A stretch of 64,000 bases of DNA from Veillonellaceae bacterium (GTDB taxonomy: Bacteria > Bacillota > Negativicutes > Veillonellales > Negativicoccaceae), in NCBI GenBank assembly GCA_022771805.1, contig JALELM010000002.1:62001-126000 (forward strand), given 5' to 3'. The notes below the pieces were generated by a model. It saw only the letters and a program-made list of their open reading frames with translations, did no database searches and was not told the origin of the DNA. Below are positions 17,532-26,121 of this stretch, in pieces (position 1 is the first letter of the stretch; every line of letters starts with the position of its first letter). The position numbers were made by a program, and so were the translations under genes.

Positions 17532-18626
17532 CTAATCCCTCCTCACCAAAGTCGTCTGCGTATCCGCCCGGAAGACGTTCGCTTTTTTCGCATCGACTCG
17601 GGCGAAGAGCTCGGTACCGTCGGGGAAAATGTCCTCCCGACTGCGATCCTGAATGATTTCCGCTTGGGAGCCGTCCGGCAAGCGCACGAAATAATGCGTG
17701 ACCAGCCCCAAGAACACATGGCTTTCAATCTGCACCGCAATCCCCGGCCCTTCTTCGAACAGTGTCAGTTCTTCCGGCCGCGCCATGACGGTCAGATCCA
17801 TCCCGTCCGTCACTTCTTCCGTCAGGTTCGCAAATACCTCGCTGTAGTCGTCCGTAAACGCCACTTCCACCCGACCGTCCGCCAGACGCTTCGCCCGTGC
17901 CGGCAAGGGATTGGACAACCCGATGAAGGAAGCGACAAAGGTATTCGCCGGCCGCCGATAAATCTCGATCGGCGATGCCACCTGTTGGATAACGCCGTTG
18001 TTCATAACGGCAATCCGGTCGGAAACGGCGAGCGCTTCCTCCTGATCGTGCGTGACATACACCGTCGTAATCCCGATGCGATGCTGGATATTCTTGATCG
18101 CATTGCGCATTTCCACACGCAACTTCGCGTCCAAGTTCGACAGCGGCTCGTCCATCAGCAACACCGCCGGCTCGATGACGATCGCGCGCGCCAACGCCAC
18201 ACGCTGCTGCTGACCGCCCGACAGATCCGCCGGCATCCGATCCGCGAGATGGTCGATCCGCACTACGCGCAAAATTTCATCGACCGCCGCCCGGATTTGC
18301 TCCGCCGGCATTTTTCGCATCTTCAGGCCGAAAGCGACATTGTCGCGTACGGACATATGCGGAAAAATCGCGTAATTCTGAAACACCATACCCATATTGC
18401 GCTCATTTGTCGGGGTATCGTTGATAACTTGATCGTCAATTCGGATTTCCCCGCCGTCGATGGAGTTAAAGCCGATGATCATTCGCAGCAAGGTTGTTTT
18501 GCCGCAGCCGGACGGTCCCAGCAAAGTGAAAAACTCACCGGGCTGAATAGCCAGATTCACGCCGTCAATAACGGTATTATCGCCATATCGTTTGACGACG
18601 TTGTCGATTGCAATTGCCACACTCAC
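17532..18626 (-). CDS. ABC importer ATPase, iron(III)-type (FbpC-like)
   Basis: A 364-residue ATPase: Walker A GPSGCGKTTLL, Q-loop MVFQNYAIFPHM, signature LSGGQQQRVALARA, Walker B LLMDEPLSNLD, and the histidine switch VTHDQ. The C-terminal TOBE region runs from about residue 240 (MARPEELTLFEEG). It powers the importer with the adjacent permease and lipoprotein. The start is a GTG at 18626, because GGAGGG lies 9 bases upstream on the minus strand. The longer TTG-initiated frame begins inside a terminator stem and has no ribosome site. Confidence 0.88.
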   Translation of the reverse strand: MSVAIAIDNVVKRYGDNTVIDGVNLAIQPGEFFTLLGPSGCGKTTLLRMIIGFNSIDGGEIRIDDQVINDTPTNERNMGMVFQNYAIFPHMSVRDNVAFGLKMRKMPAEQIRAAVDEILRVVRIDHLADRMPADLSGGQQQRVALARAIVIEPAVLLMDEPLSNLDAKLRVEMRNAIKNIQHRIGITTVYVTHDQEEALAVSDRIAVMNNGVIQQVASPIEIYRRPANTFVASFIGLSNPLPARAKRLADGRVEVAFTDDYSEVFANLTEEVTDGMDLTVMARPEELTLFEEGPGIAVQIESHVFLGLVTHYFVRLPDGSQAEIIQDRSREDIFPDGTELFARVDAKKANVFRADTQTTLVRRD

Positions 18627-18690
18627 TCGTTTCCACCCTCCCAATCTCCGGATAGGAATATACTGCGGATCGCTACCGGAAAAGCTAATC

Positions 18691-18718
18691 AAAAAGGAAG
18701 CCGATATTTTCGGCTTCC
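18691..18718 (-). terminator. Terminator hairpin between binding protein and ATPase genes
   Basis: Minus strand GGAAGCCGA and TCGGCTTCC perfect 9-bp arms (18696-18718) followed by T5. Partial read-through here would give more binding protein than membrane components. Confidence 0.8.
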
Positions 18719-18768
18719 CCTATTATACCAAAAAATGTTACCGAGTGTGCCCTTTTATTGAACGCATC

Positions 18769-19815
18769 TTAGAGCGAGTTTTCCAAATGCTGATTCCACA
18801 TTTCGACGACTTTCGGCTTGTTTTCCGATACCCAAGATTCACTGTAGTTCGGGAACAATGCGATTTCGCTCTGCGGGGTCATGTAGTCCGCCAGCTTCGC
18901 ACCCTCACGCAACGGACGTACCGTCAGCGTTTCGCCGACTTCGTTCTGAATTTTTTCGGAGAGCATGTAATCGACGAACTTCTTGGCGTTTTCCATATTC
19001 TTCGCGCCCTTGATGATCTGTACCGATTCACCCGGGAAAATAGCGCCTTCCGTCGGGAATACGACTTCTACCGGAGCACCGTTCTTCACATAGTTGGCCG
19101 CCGGGTCTTCCCAGGTGAGGCCGACTACGTACTCGCCGTCCGCCACGCCTTTATGCACCGCGCCGGAGCTGTTGAGGAATTTCCCGTCGACATTGGCAAT
19201 GAACTTGTCAATAAACTCCCAGGCTTCCGGACTCATCGGATCATGATCCTTGCCGTGTGCGTACAGCATCGCCATCAGCGACTGGAATGCCGAGCTGGAA
19301 TTCGCCGGATCACCCATGGCAATCTTGCCCTTCAATTCCGGCTGCAGCAGATCTTCCCAGCTCCGAATCGGCGACTGTGCCAAATCCTTGTTGACAATCA
19401 GAACCGTCGGATCGGCAAACGCCGGGGTGAAATAACCGCTCTTGTTGCGGAATTCCGGCAACATATGCTCATCTTCTTTGGAAACATACTTTTCAAAGAG
19501 ATCCTGCTTCGAGGAGAGCATCGTTTCGTCGGCAGCCCAGAAAATATCGCCGCCCGGATTTCCTTTTTCCGATTCGACACGCTTGAGCAGCGGGCCGGTA
19601 CCGGCTACGACCAATTCCACCTTGATTCCCGTATCCTTTTCAAAGCTCTGGATCACAAGATTGTTGAGCTGTTCGGAACGAGCCGTATACACTACCAATT
19701 TGTTGCTTTGCGCCGCGCCTTCTTTTTTATCGGCACCGCCGCCGCAACCGGCGATAGCGAGTGAAATAACCGCTACCCCTACCAACTGAGACAAACGTTT
19801 CATGCTTACTTTCAT
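18769..19815 (-). CDS. ABC importer substrate-binding lipoprotein, iron(III)-type
   Basis: A 348-residue lipoprotein: signal peptide with lipobox AIAGC (Cys at about 24). The mature part starts LVVYTARSEQLNNLVIQSFE, a ferric-binding-protein-type (FbpA/AfuA) opening, and continues PGGDIFWAADETML and VGLTWEDPAANYVKNGAP. It captures the substrate outside the membrane for the adjacent permease and ATPase. Iron(III) is the most likely ligand; 2-aminoethylphosphonate or thiamine binders are related. First gene of the operon, with ribosome site GGAGGAAGG. Confidence 0.87.
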   Translation of the reverse strand: MKVSMKRLSQLVGVAVISLAIAGCGGGADKKEGAAQSNKLVVYTARSEQLNNLVIQSFEKDTGIKVELVVAGTGPLLKRVESEKGNPGGDIFWAADETMLSSKQDLFEKYVSKEDEHMLPEFRNKSGYFTPAFADPTVLIVNKDLAQSPIRSWEDLLQPELKGKIAMGDPANSSSAFQSLMAMLYAHGKDHDPMSPEAWEFIDKFIANVDGKFLNSSGAVHKGVADGEYVVGLTWEDPAANYVKNGAPVEVVFPTEGAIFPGESVQIIKGAKNMENAKKFVDYMLSEKIQNEVGETLTVRPLREGAKLADYMTPQSEIALFPNYSESWVSENKPKVVEMWNQHLENSL

Positions 19816-19857
19816 GCGCCTTCCTCCTTCAAGAAAACGTATTGATTCTACACCTGT

Positions 19858-19887
19858 ATATTATCATATATTGTTAGCTTTTGCCAA
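19858..19887 (-). promoter_or_regulatory. Promoter of the iron-type ABC operon
   Basis: Minus strand TTGGCA (19882-19887), an 18-bp spacer and TAATAT (19858-19863). The spacer and -10 region read ATATATGATAATATAC, which has GATAAT-like Fur-box elements; a Fur operator is possible but not convincing. Confidence 0.5.
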
Positions 19888-19970
19888 AAATCGCCCTCAT
19901 ACGGTTCATTTCCCATGCCGTTGAGGCATATTCGGTGCTGATCATGCGCCATGTGATCGGATGTTGCATA

Positions 19971-19998
19971 AAAAAAGAACGCCGCAGCGTTCTTTTTC
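19971..19998. terminator. Bidirectional terminator after bofA-like gene
   Basis: AAAAGAACGC (19973-19982), CGCA loop, GCGTTCTTTT (19987-19996), with runs of A and T on both sides. Ends the dnaX-ybaB-recR-bofA unit on the minus strand. Confidence 0.85.
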
Positions 19999-20008
19999 AT
20001 GCTCCCTC

Positions 20009-20245
20009 TTAAAAAAGTGCTCGGAAGATGGCAATAGCGATCGTGCCCGGTACGCCGAACAGTGCGACAATAATCGCATCGAGCATGGTCCAGGGCAGAC
20101 GCATCAGTAATGCGTCGATAAGCCAGTACAGCAAACCACCGGCAATGATGTTACCGATAAAAGGTGCCAACGCCCAACCGAGAAAACGTACAACCAAAAC
20201 CGCAACAACGGCAATTACGATGAAAGTCAGTGCAACTGTAGACAT
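20009..20245 (-). CDS. BofA-family small membrane protein
   Basis: A 78-residue protein with about two to three transmembrane helices. Its sequence resembles the pro-sigma-K processing inhibitor BofA: VRFLGWALAPFIGNIIAGGL, then VALFGVPGTIAIAIFR. In spore formers BofA restrains the membrane protease SpoIVFB; in non-sporulating Negativicutes the gene persists beside recR with unknown function. ATG at 20245 is chosen for the GGGAGGG site upstream; it lies one base after the recR stop. The longer frame would overlap recR. Confidence 0.8.
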   Translation of the reverse strand: MSTVALTFIVIAVVAVLVVRFLGWALAPFIGNIIAGGLLYWLIDALLMRLPWTMLDAIIVALFGVPGTIAIAIFRALF

Positions 20246-20246
20246 G

Positions 20247-20846
20247 CTAATTCCCTCCCATTTCCTGACGGTGTGTAATCGCACCTGCTAAGGTGACATC
20301 GTCCACAAAACCGATATCGCCTCCTGCCGGTAAACCGCGTGCAATGCGCGTCACTTTCAGGCCGATCGGCCGCAGGAGATTCGCCAGGTACAAAGCCGTG
20401 GCTTCCCCTTCCGCGTCCGGATCGGTCGCCAAAATAATTTCCTGCACCGTGTTGTCACGCAACCGTTCCAGCAGGCTGCGGATCTGCAGCTGCTCCGGTC
20501 CGACGCCGTCCAGCGGCGACAGTACCCCGTGCAACACATGGTACAGCCCGCGATATCCGCGGCAACGCTCCAACGCCTGCACATCGGCCGGCGTCTCGAC
20601 CACGAGGATCGTCGTCCCGTCGCGTTTGCCGTCGCGGCATACCTCACAAGGATCCTGCGTCGACAGATTATGACAAATCGAGCAATGCCGCACCTGTGCC
20701 TTCGCCTCCGTAATTGCCCGGACAAAGGCATCCACATCGGCTTGCGGCTCTTCCAGAATAAAATAGGCCAGACGCCGCGCGGTTTTGACTCCGACACCGG
20801 GTAAACGTCGGAATTGCTCGACAAGGCGTTCCAGCGGTTCGTTCAT
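20247..20846 (-). CDS. recR: Recombination mediator RecR
   Basis: A 199-residue protein of the RecFOR pathway that helps load RecA on gapped DNA. N-terminal helix-hairpin-helix (LPGVGVKTARRLAYFIL), a C4 zinc motif (CSICHNLSTQDPCEVC, about residues 58-73), then a Toprim domain (ILVVETPADVQALERCRGYR, GVLSPLDGVGPEQLQIRSLL). Its length is normal for the family. The start codon overlaps the ybaB stop by one base, and the order dnaX-ybaB-recR is conserved in many bacteria. Confidence 0.97.
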   Translation of the reverse strand: MNEPLERLVEQFRRLPGVGVKTARRLAYFILEEPQADVDAFVRAITEAKAQVRHCSICHNLSTQDPCEVCRDGKRDGTTILVVETPADVQALERCRGYRGLYHVLHGVLSPLDGVGPEQLQIRSLLERLRDNTVQEIILATDPDAEGEATALYLANLLRPIGLKVTRIARGLPAGGDIGFVDDVTLAGAITHRQEMGGN

Positions 20847-21175
20847 CAGAACAACCCCGGCGGTAACCCCATGCCGCCTGTCAATTTATTGACTTCCTGT
20901 GCCGTCGCGTCCTCAATTTTACGCACAGCTTCATTAACGGCTGCCGTCACGAGATCTTCCAGCATCTCCGCGTCGCCTGCTTCCAATACGGACGGATCGA
21001 TTTTCAGCTCCTGAATCTGCTTTTCTCCGTTCATCACCAACCGAATGGCTCCGCCGCCTGCGGAAACTTCCGTTGTTTTGCTTTTCAATTCTTCCTGCAT
21101 GCGCTGCATGTCTTCCTGCATTTTTTTGACTTTTTTCATCATGCCGGCCATTTGCGCTTTATTACCGAACATCAT
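20846..21175 (-). CDS. YbaB/EbfC nucleoid-associated protein
   Basis: A 109-residue protein that dimerises and binds DNA. Glycine/methionine-rich N-terminus, coiled-coil helix MMKKVKKMQEDMQRMQEELK, and the signature segment VSAGGGAIRLVMNGEKQIQE followed by LKIDPSV. Sits between dnaX and recR as usual. Confidence 0.95.
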   Translation of the reverse strand: MMFGNKAQMAGMMKKVKKMQEDMQRMQEELKSKTTEVSAGGGAIRLVMNGEKQIQELKIDPSVLEAGDAEMLEDLVTAAVNEAVRKIEDATAQEVNKLTGGMGLPPGLF

Positions 21176-21308
21176 ACCACCTCTGCTCCACTATATTTAT
21201 ATATTTCATTCTATCACGTTCCCTCTGTCTTGTACAATTCACCCGCTTGCCGTGCACGCGCCGCGGCGGCACCGCCGAAACGGGAGCGCCCGGTTGCGCA
21301 CGCGCGAA

Positions 21309-23354
21309 TCATTCCTTACGCATGTAAATGTCACAATCGCCGAGGTATTCCAACGCTTTGGCCAAGGTCGGGTTCGCCCGATCGTCTGCCGGGATATCCG
21401 CCGCCGCAACCGGCTGATACTCCCCCGCAACGGGATCCGCCGCTCCGTTTTCGCTCGCCTCCGCAGACACCGCAACGGGCAGCTCCTCCGATCCGGCAGG
21501 CGGCATCTCGGCATTTGCCGCGGCGGCGACGTCTTGCGTTCCCGTCCGCTGTGCATTCGTCCCCTCTGCCGGTGCGGTTCTCTCACCCAATGCACCGGCA
21601 CGGGCGCGAGCCTCCGCCTCTTCTCGGCTGTTTCTTTTTACCGCCTGCACCTGCAAAGCGACCCCGGTCAATCCCAGCAATAATGCATTTACTTTTTCCC
21701 GATAAGCGGGCTTATTCGCCGCATCGACCAAAAAATCATGCGGGATCATGATGACGGCGCGCACACCTTCGACCAGCAACAGCTCCGCATTGCGGTAACA
21801 GCTGGACTCCGCCATCGCCTGCTCTTTGAACAGCGCATCGACGACCTGCTGCCATAAATTGGCATATCCGGCGGGGGCGAGAAAAAATCCGCCCGCATCC
21901 GTTTCCGTCTCCGCCTCCGGTTGCGTTTCGGCAGCCGCCTTCTTCCGTACCGGCGGTGTTGCCGATGCCGTTTCCGCTGCCCGCGGCGCGGGCGGTGCAA
22001 CTCGTGCAGGCTTTTTTTGTGCTGCCGCCCCGGAGCGAGTCGCCGCACCGTTCGCCGAAGCCGCCGTCGCCCGGCGGCTGTCTCCGCTCGCCGCTCGGCG
22101 GGATTCCGGTGCGGCGGTTTGCTGCCGCAAGGTCTCTCGGATTTGTGCCAATTCGCTTTCCAGCATCGTCAAACGCCGCCGCAACTCCGTCGTATGCTCT
22201 CCCGTTACGGCTTGCGGACGATTTTCCAAAACGGTTAACCGCGCCTCCAGATCCTCGCCGGTAACTTCCCCGCCGGCTCGGCATAGGCGCAAAAGAGTCA
22301 TCTCCGTCTGCAAGCGCGGTGAAATGCCCGCGCCGCCGACCCGTATGCCGTCTTCCAGCAGGCGGGCAAGCTCGCTCAAACGCCCCGGTGTCGCCGTCCG
22401 CGCCAATTTCGCCAGGCGCGGCAATTCGTCTCCGTACACGACAAGTTCCGGCCAATGCGGATCGATTCCGTAGACCAGCGCATCTCGCAAGACTTGCAAC
22501 AACTCGCGCAAAACGGGCTCGATCTCCCTGCCGCTTTGCAGGACATCCGCCAATTCCGCCAACGCCGCCGCACCGTCGCGATCGACGATCGCCTCCGCCA
22601 GCAGCAGCATGCGCTCTTTTTTCGGCAGACCGAGCAATTCCCCGACACGCTCCGCCGTGACCGTTTCTTCCGCCATGCCGATGCATTGATCCAGCAGGCT
22701 CAAGGCATCGCGCAGCCCCCCGTCCGCCCGTACGGCAATCAATTGCGCCGCCTCTTCCGTCAGCGAGAACTCGCTCCGCTCCGCGATGCGCAGCAAATGT
22801 GCCGCGATCGACGCAACCGAAATGCGGCGGAATTCATACCGCTGGCAGCGTGAAATGATCGTCACCGGCAAACGTTCCGGTTCGGTAGTCGCCAAAATAA
22901 ATACAGCGTATTCCGGCGGCTCTTCCAACGTTTTCAACAGCGCATTGGCCGCTTCTTTCGTCAACATATGCGCTTCGTCGATAATGTACACTTTGTGGCG
23001 CGCCGCCACGGGCAGAACCGCGACCGTATCCCGCAACGCGCGGATTTCATCAATTCCGCGATTCGAGGCCGCATCGATTTCCAGTACGTCAAAAGCCGAG
23101 CCTTCGTTGATTTCCCGACAACGGGCGCAATGATTGCAAGGCGCTGCCGTCGGCCCTTCGACGCAATTCAATGCCTTGGCGAGAATTTTTGCCATACTCG
23201 TCTTCCCCGTACCGCGCGGCCCGGAAAACAGGTACGCATGGGCGACTTTTCCCGTCTCGACGGCACGCGCGAGCGTCCGGGCCACATGATCCTGCCCGAT
23301 CACATCGGCAAAAATCTGCGGGCGCCACTTTCTGTATAATGCCAAGTACGCCAT
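21309..23354 (-). CDS. dnaX: DNA polymerase III subunit tau/gamma
   Basis: A 681-residue clamp-loader ATPase. Domain I has Walker A SGPRGTGKTSMAKILAKALN, a zinc module (CNHCARC), Walker B VYIIDEAHML and sensor 1 ILATTEPERLP. Domains II and III run to about residue 360. A long Ala/Glu/Arg-rich linker follows, then a C-terminal domain that would contact the polymerase. Near residue 446 the mRNA holds an in-frame A AAA AAG heptamer, the kind at which E. coli dnaX shifts frame to make gamma. Its ribosome site is GGGGAG. It heads the dnaX-ybaB-recR-bofA operon. Confidence 0.96.
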   Translation of the reverse strand: MAYLALYRKWRPQIFADVIGQDHVARTLARAVETGKVAHAYLFSGPRGTGKTSMAKILAKALNCVEGPTAAPCNHCARCREINEGSAFDVLEIDAASNRGIDEIRALRDTVAVLPVAARHKVYIIDEAHMLTKEAANALLKTLEEPPEYAVFILATTEPERLPVTIISRCQRYEFRRISVASIAAHLLRIAERSEFSLTEEAAQLIAVRADGGLRDALSLLDQCIGMAEETVTAERVGELLGLPKKERMLLLAEAIVDRDGAAALAELADVLQSGREIEPVLRELLQVLRDALVYGIDPHWPELVVYGDELPRLAKLARTATPGRLSELARLLEDGIRVGGAGISPRLQTEMTLLRLCRAGGEVTGEDLEARLTVLENRPQAVTGEHTTELRRRLTMLESELAQIRETLRQQTAAPESRRAASGDSRRATAASANGAATRSGAAAQKKPARVAPPAPRAAETASATPPVRKKAAAETQPEAETETDAGGFFLAPAGYANLWQQVVDALFKEQAMAESSCYRNAELLLVEGVRAVIMIPHDFLVDAANKPAYREKVNALLLGLTGVALQVQAVKRNSREEAEARARAGALGERTAPAEGTNAQRTGTQDVAAAANAEMPPAGSEELPVAVSAEASENGAADPVAGEYQPVAAADIPADDRANPTLAKALEYLGDCDIYMRKE
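22011..22018 (-). promoter_or_regulatory. Possible -1 frameshift heptamer in dnaX
   Basis: The codons CAA AAA AAG contain A AAA AAG in the correct phase. About 17 bases downstream lies a strong hairpin (GCCCGC, GCC loop, GCGGGC). Shifting to -1 would give about 446 normal residues plus about 91 extra before the stop near 21736, a product of about 540 residues. No clear Shine-Dalgarno-type stimulator is present. Confidence 0.35.
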
Positions 23355-23377
23355 ATTTCTCCCCTTATTTCATGTAA

Positions 23378-23402
23378 TAAAAAACGCAGCGGATGCTGCG
23401 TT
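23378..23402 (-). terminator. Terminator of the SRP RNA gene
   Basis: Minus strand AACGCAGC, ATCC loop, GCTGCGTT and T run, immediately after the RNA 3' end and just before the dnaX start. Confidence 0.85.
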
Positions 23403-23407
23403 GCGGT

Positions 23408-23557
23408 CACTACAGAAACCGTTTATGACAACCCCCCGAGTAACCGTGTGGCACATCCAAGTAATCGCTTACTGCTGCTTCCTCTCGGACCTGACAGGGT
23501 TCACGGGCTTGCATTGCACAGGCCCCGAGAGGTTGCCATAAACGACCTCCGTAGTTA
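23408..23557 (-). ncRNA. ffs: Signal recognition particle RNA
   Basis: The Ffh-binding core CAGGTCCGAGAGGAAGCAG lies at 23475-23493 (minus strand). The two ends pair as a long helix: CGTTTATGGCAACC on the 5' side with GGTTGTCATAAACG on the 3' side, extended by ACTACGGA with TCTGTAGT. About 150 bases, so this is an elongated hairpin form without a recognisable Alu domain. Ends are approximate. It has its own promoter and terminator. Confidence 0.92.
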
Positions 23558-23567
23558 TCGCCCGTTT

Positions 23568-23597
23568 ATTATACCATTGCAGACGGAGAGGTCGCAA
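23568..23597 (-). promoter_or_regulatory. Promoter of SRP RNA
   Basis: Minus strand TTGCGA (23592-23597), an 18-bp spacer and TATAAT (23568-23573), about 10 bases upstream of the RNA helix. Confidence 0.65.
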
Positions 23598-23602
23598 GTG
23601 CC

Positions 23603-24439
23603 TCAGCCCGCTTCTTGCGCCGCGCGGGTTACCGCCAGCAGCATCATGCTCGTGGTCACGGCGCCGATCCCGCCGGGAACGGGCGTATACGTACCGGCCT
23701 TGGCACAGGCATCCGGCCGAATATCCCCGCAAGTGCGATCCCCGCGGCGATGAATGCCCACATCCACGAGAACGGCTCCTTCCCGCACCATGTCCGCCGT
23801 CACCATTTCCGCCTTGCCGACCGCGGCAATGAGGATATCCGCCTCCCGCGTCACCGCCGCCAAATCGCGCGTACGCGAGTGACAGATCGTTACGGTCGCA
23901 TTGGCCGCGAGCAATAGTTGCGCGACCGGTTTACCGATGACGTCGCTGCGCCCGAGCACGACCGCCCGTGCCCCTGCGAGCGGAATATCGTAATGGCGCA
24001 ACGTCGCCAGACAGGCTGCCGCCGTGGCCGGCACGAAAGCGGATCGCCCCGTTGCCAATCTGCCGACCTGTGTCGGCGTAAGCCCGTCAATATCTTTGGC
24101 CGGAGCCAGGGCATCAACCAGCGCCTGTCGATCCAGTTGTTCGGGCAGCGGCATCAAAAGCAAAATGCCGTGAATATCCGCCGCCGCATTCAATTCTTCA
24201 ATGCACGCAAGCGCTTCCCGCTGCGTCGTTGCGGCGGAGTATTCGCAATACCGCACGAACAGCCCGGCCGCCTGCGCCTGTTTGCCAAGAAAAGAACCGT
24301 ACATACTGGCAGCCGCGTCGTCGCCGATCCGTACCACCGCCAGACCGGGAGTGATCCCCTGTTCCTTCAATGCCGCCAGACTGCGCGCCAGTTCCTCACG
24401 CTGTGCCGCCGCAACCGGCTTTCCCGTCAATTCCCGCAT
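23603..24439 (-). CDS. folD: FolD-type methylenetetrahydrofolate dehydrogenase (variant active site)
   Basis: A 278-residue FolD homologue; FolD oxidises methylene-THF to methenyl-THF and hydrolyses that to formyl-THF. The NADP-binding half is typical (VVLGRSDVIGKPVAQLLLAA, PVPGGIGAVTTSMML), and DIDGLTP is conserved. Two catalytic positions are not. The canonical YxxxK reads YGSFLGK here, so the lysine is two residues later. The segment normally GILVQLPLP reads GILLLMPLP, lacking the glutamine. From the known mechanism this could weaken the cyclohydrolase step. A FolD branch with Y-x5-K spacing exists in Clostridia. Follows fhs by 8 bases, the same one-carbon pathway. Confidence 0.9.
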   Translation of the reverse strand: MRELTGKPVAAAQREELARSLAALKEQGITPGLAVVRIGDDAAASMYGSFLGKQAQAAGLFVRYCEYSAATTQREALACIEELNAAADIHGILLLMPLPEQLDRQALVDALAPAKDIDGLTPTQVGRLATGRSAFVPATAAACLATLRHYDIPLAGARAVVLGRSDVIGKPVAQLLLAANATVTICHSRTRDLAAVTREADILIAAVGKAEMVTADMVREGAVLVDVGIHRRGDRTCGDIRPDACAKAGTYTPVPGGIGAVTTSMMLLAVTRAAQEAG

Positions 24440-24447
24440 CGTACCTC

Positions 24448-26112
24448 CTAAAACAAGCCGACAATTCTGCCGTCTTCCGTTACATCGATTTGTTCCGCCG
24501 CCGGCTTTTTCGGTAAGCCCGGCATCGTCATAATATTTCCCGTCAGCGCCACGATGAACCCCGCTCCCGCCGCGATACGCAATTCACGCACCTGCAGCAT
24601 AAATCCTTCCGGCCGACCGAGCGCTGTCGGATCGTCGGAGAAAGAATACTGCGTCTTGGCGATGCAAACCGGCAAATTCCCGTAACCGCCGGCTTCGATA
24701 TCCGCCAGTGTCTTGCGCGCAGCCGCAATCCATTCGACATCCGCCGCACCGTAAATTTCCTGTGCCACGGTGCGAATTTTGTCCGGAATCGACAATTCGT
24801 CCGCATACAGTGTCCGGAACTCCGACGGTGTCGTCGCAATGACCTTCCGCACCGCTTCGGCAAGCTCTACGCCGCCATCGCCGCCGCGCATGAAGACATC
24901 GGAAACCGCCACCGGGACATCATGCGCCGCACAAAATGCTTCGATGACCGCCATCTCTTCCCGGGTATCATCGGCAAAGGCATTGATCGCGACAATGGCC
25001 GGCACGCCGAATTTGGCGATATTTTCCAGATGCTTGCCCAGATTCACAAGCCCCCGTTGCACCGCTGCCGCATCCGGCACGGCCAAATCCGTTTTGGCAA
25101 CGCCGCCGTGCATCTTCAACGCCCGCACGGTTGCGACCAGTACCGCCGCCGCCGGGTGCAAACCGCCGTAGCGGCATTTGATATCAAAAAACTTTTCCGC
25201 CCCGAGATCCGCGCCGAAACCCGCCTCCGTAATGACGTAATCCGCCAGATGCAAGGCCGTACGTGTTGCGCTGAGCGAGTTGCAGCCGTGAGCAATGTTC
25301 GCAAACGGTCCCCCGTGAACGAGCGCCGGTACATGCTCGAGCGTCTGCACCAAGTTCGGCTGAAACGCCTCTTTCATCAATGCCGTCATCGCGCCGTGCG
25401 CGTGCAGATCCGCCGCCGTTACCGGCTGACCCGCGTAAGTATAGGCGACGATGATCCGACCGAACCGGGCTTTCATGTCCTGCAAATCCGTCGCCAGACA
25501 AAGAATAGCCATGACTTCGGATGCCACCGTAATATCGAAGCCGTCTTCGCGCGGCACGCCGTTTACTTTTCCGCCGAGGCCGACGACGATATGCCGCAGC
25601 GCCCGCTCGTTCAGATCCATCACTCGTTTCCAAACGATTCGCCGCGGGTCGATTCCGAGTTCGTTGCCCTGCTGCAGATGATTGTCCAGCATGGCCGCAA
25701 GCAAATTATGAGCGGTGGTAATCGCATGCAAATCGCCCGTAAAATGCAGGTTGATATCTTCCATCGGTACCACTTGCGAGTAGCCGCCGCCGGCAGCGCC
25801 GCCCTTGACTCCCATGCACGGACCGAGCGACGGCTCCCGTAAGGCGACCATCACCTCTTCACCGAGTTTGGCGAAACCCTGCGCCAGGCCGACCGTCGTG
25901 GTCGATTTTCCTTCGCCGGCCGGAGTCGGTGAAATCGCCGTTACCAAAATAAGCTTCCCTTCCTGTTCCCGGCGCGGTAAATCCGCCAAACGGATCTTCG
26001 CTTTGTACCTGCCGTACGGCTCGAGACAGTCGCTCGGGATCCCCGCCTTTGCCGCAATGTCCTGAATCGGCAACATATCCGCCGCTTGAGCGATTTCGAT
26101 GTCACTGCGCAT
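24448..26112 (-). CDS. fhs: Formate-tetrahydrofolate ligase
   Basis: A 554-residue ATP-dependent ligase making 10-formyl-THF from formate and THF, feeding purine synthesis and one-carbon metabolism. The P-loop [20 protein letters not shown] (about residues 60-79) is followed by [20 protein letters not shown] and [37 protein letters not shown] and the C-terminal [10 protein letters not shown] are also conserved. The length is normal. In one operon with folD, downstream of the penicillin-binding protein gene (9 bases apart). Confidence 0.97.
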   Translation of the reverse strand: MRSDIEIAQAADMLPIQDIAAKAGIPSDCLEPYGRYKAKIRLADLPRREQEGKLILVTAISPTPAGEGKSTTTVGLAQGFAKLGEEVMVALREPSLGPCMGVKGGAAGGGYSQVVPMEDINLHFTGDLHAITTAHNLLAAMLDNHLQQGNELGIDPRRIVWKRVMDLNERALRHIVVGLGGKVNGVPREDGFDITVASEVMAILCLATDLQDMKARFGRIIVAYTYAGQPVTAADLHAHGAMTALMKEAFQPNLVQTLEHVPALVHGGPFANIAHGCNSLSATRTALHLADYVITEAGFGADLGAEKFFDIKCRYGGLHPAAAVLVATVRALKMHGGVAKTDLAVPDAAAVQRGLVNLGKHLENIAKFGVPAIVAINAFADDTREEMAVIEAFCAAHDVPVAVSDVFMRGGDGGVELAEAVRKVIATTPSEFRTLYADELSIPDKIRTVAQEIYGAADVEWIAAARKTLADIEAGGYGNLPVCIAKTQYSFSDDPTALGRPEGFMLQVRELRIAAGAGFIVALTGNIMTMPGLPKKPAAEQIDVTEDGRIVGLF

Positions 26113-26121
26113 AATTTCCTC

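Noticed and set aside
23448-23753. Short frames on both strands over the SRP RNA
   Set aside because: The region has the conserved SRP RNA core and end-pairing; the frames are chance.
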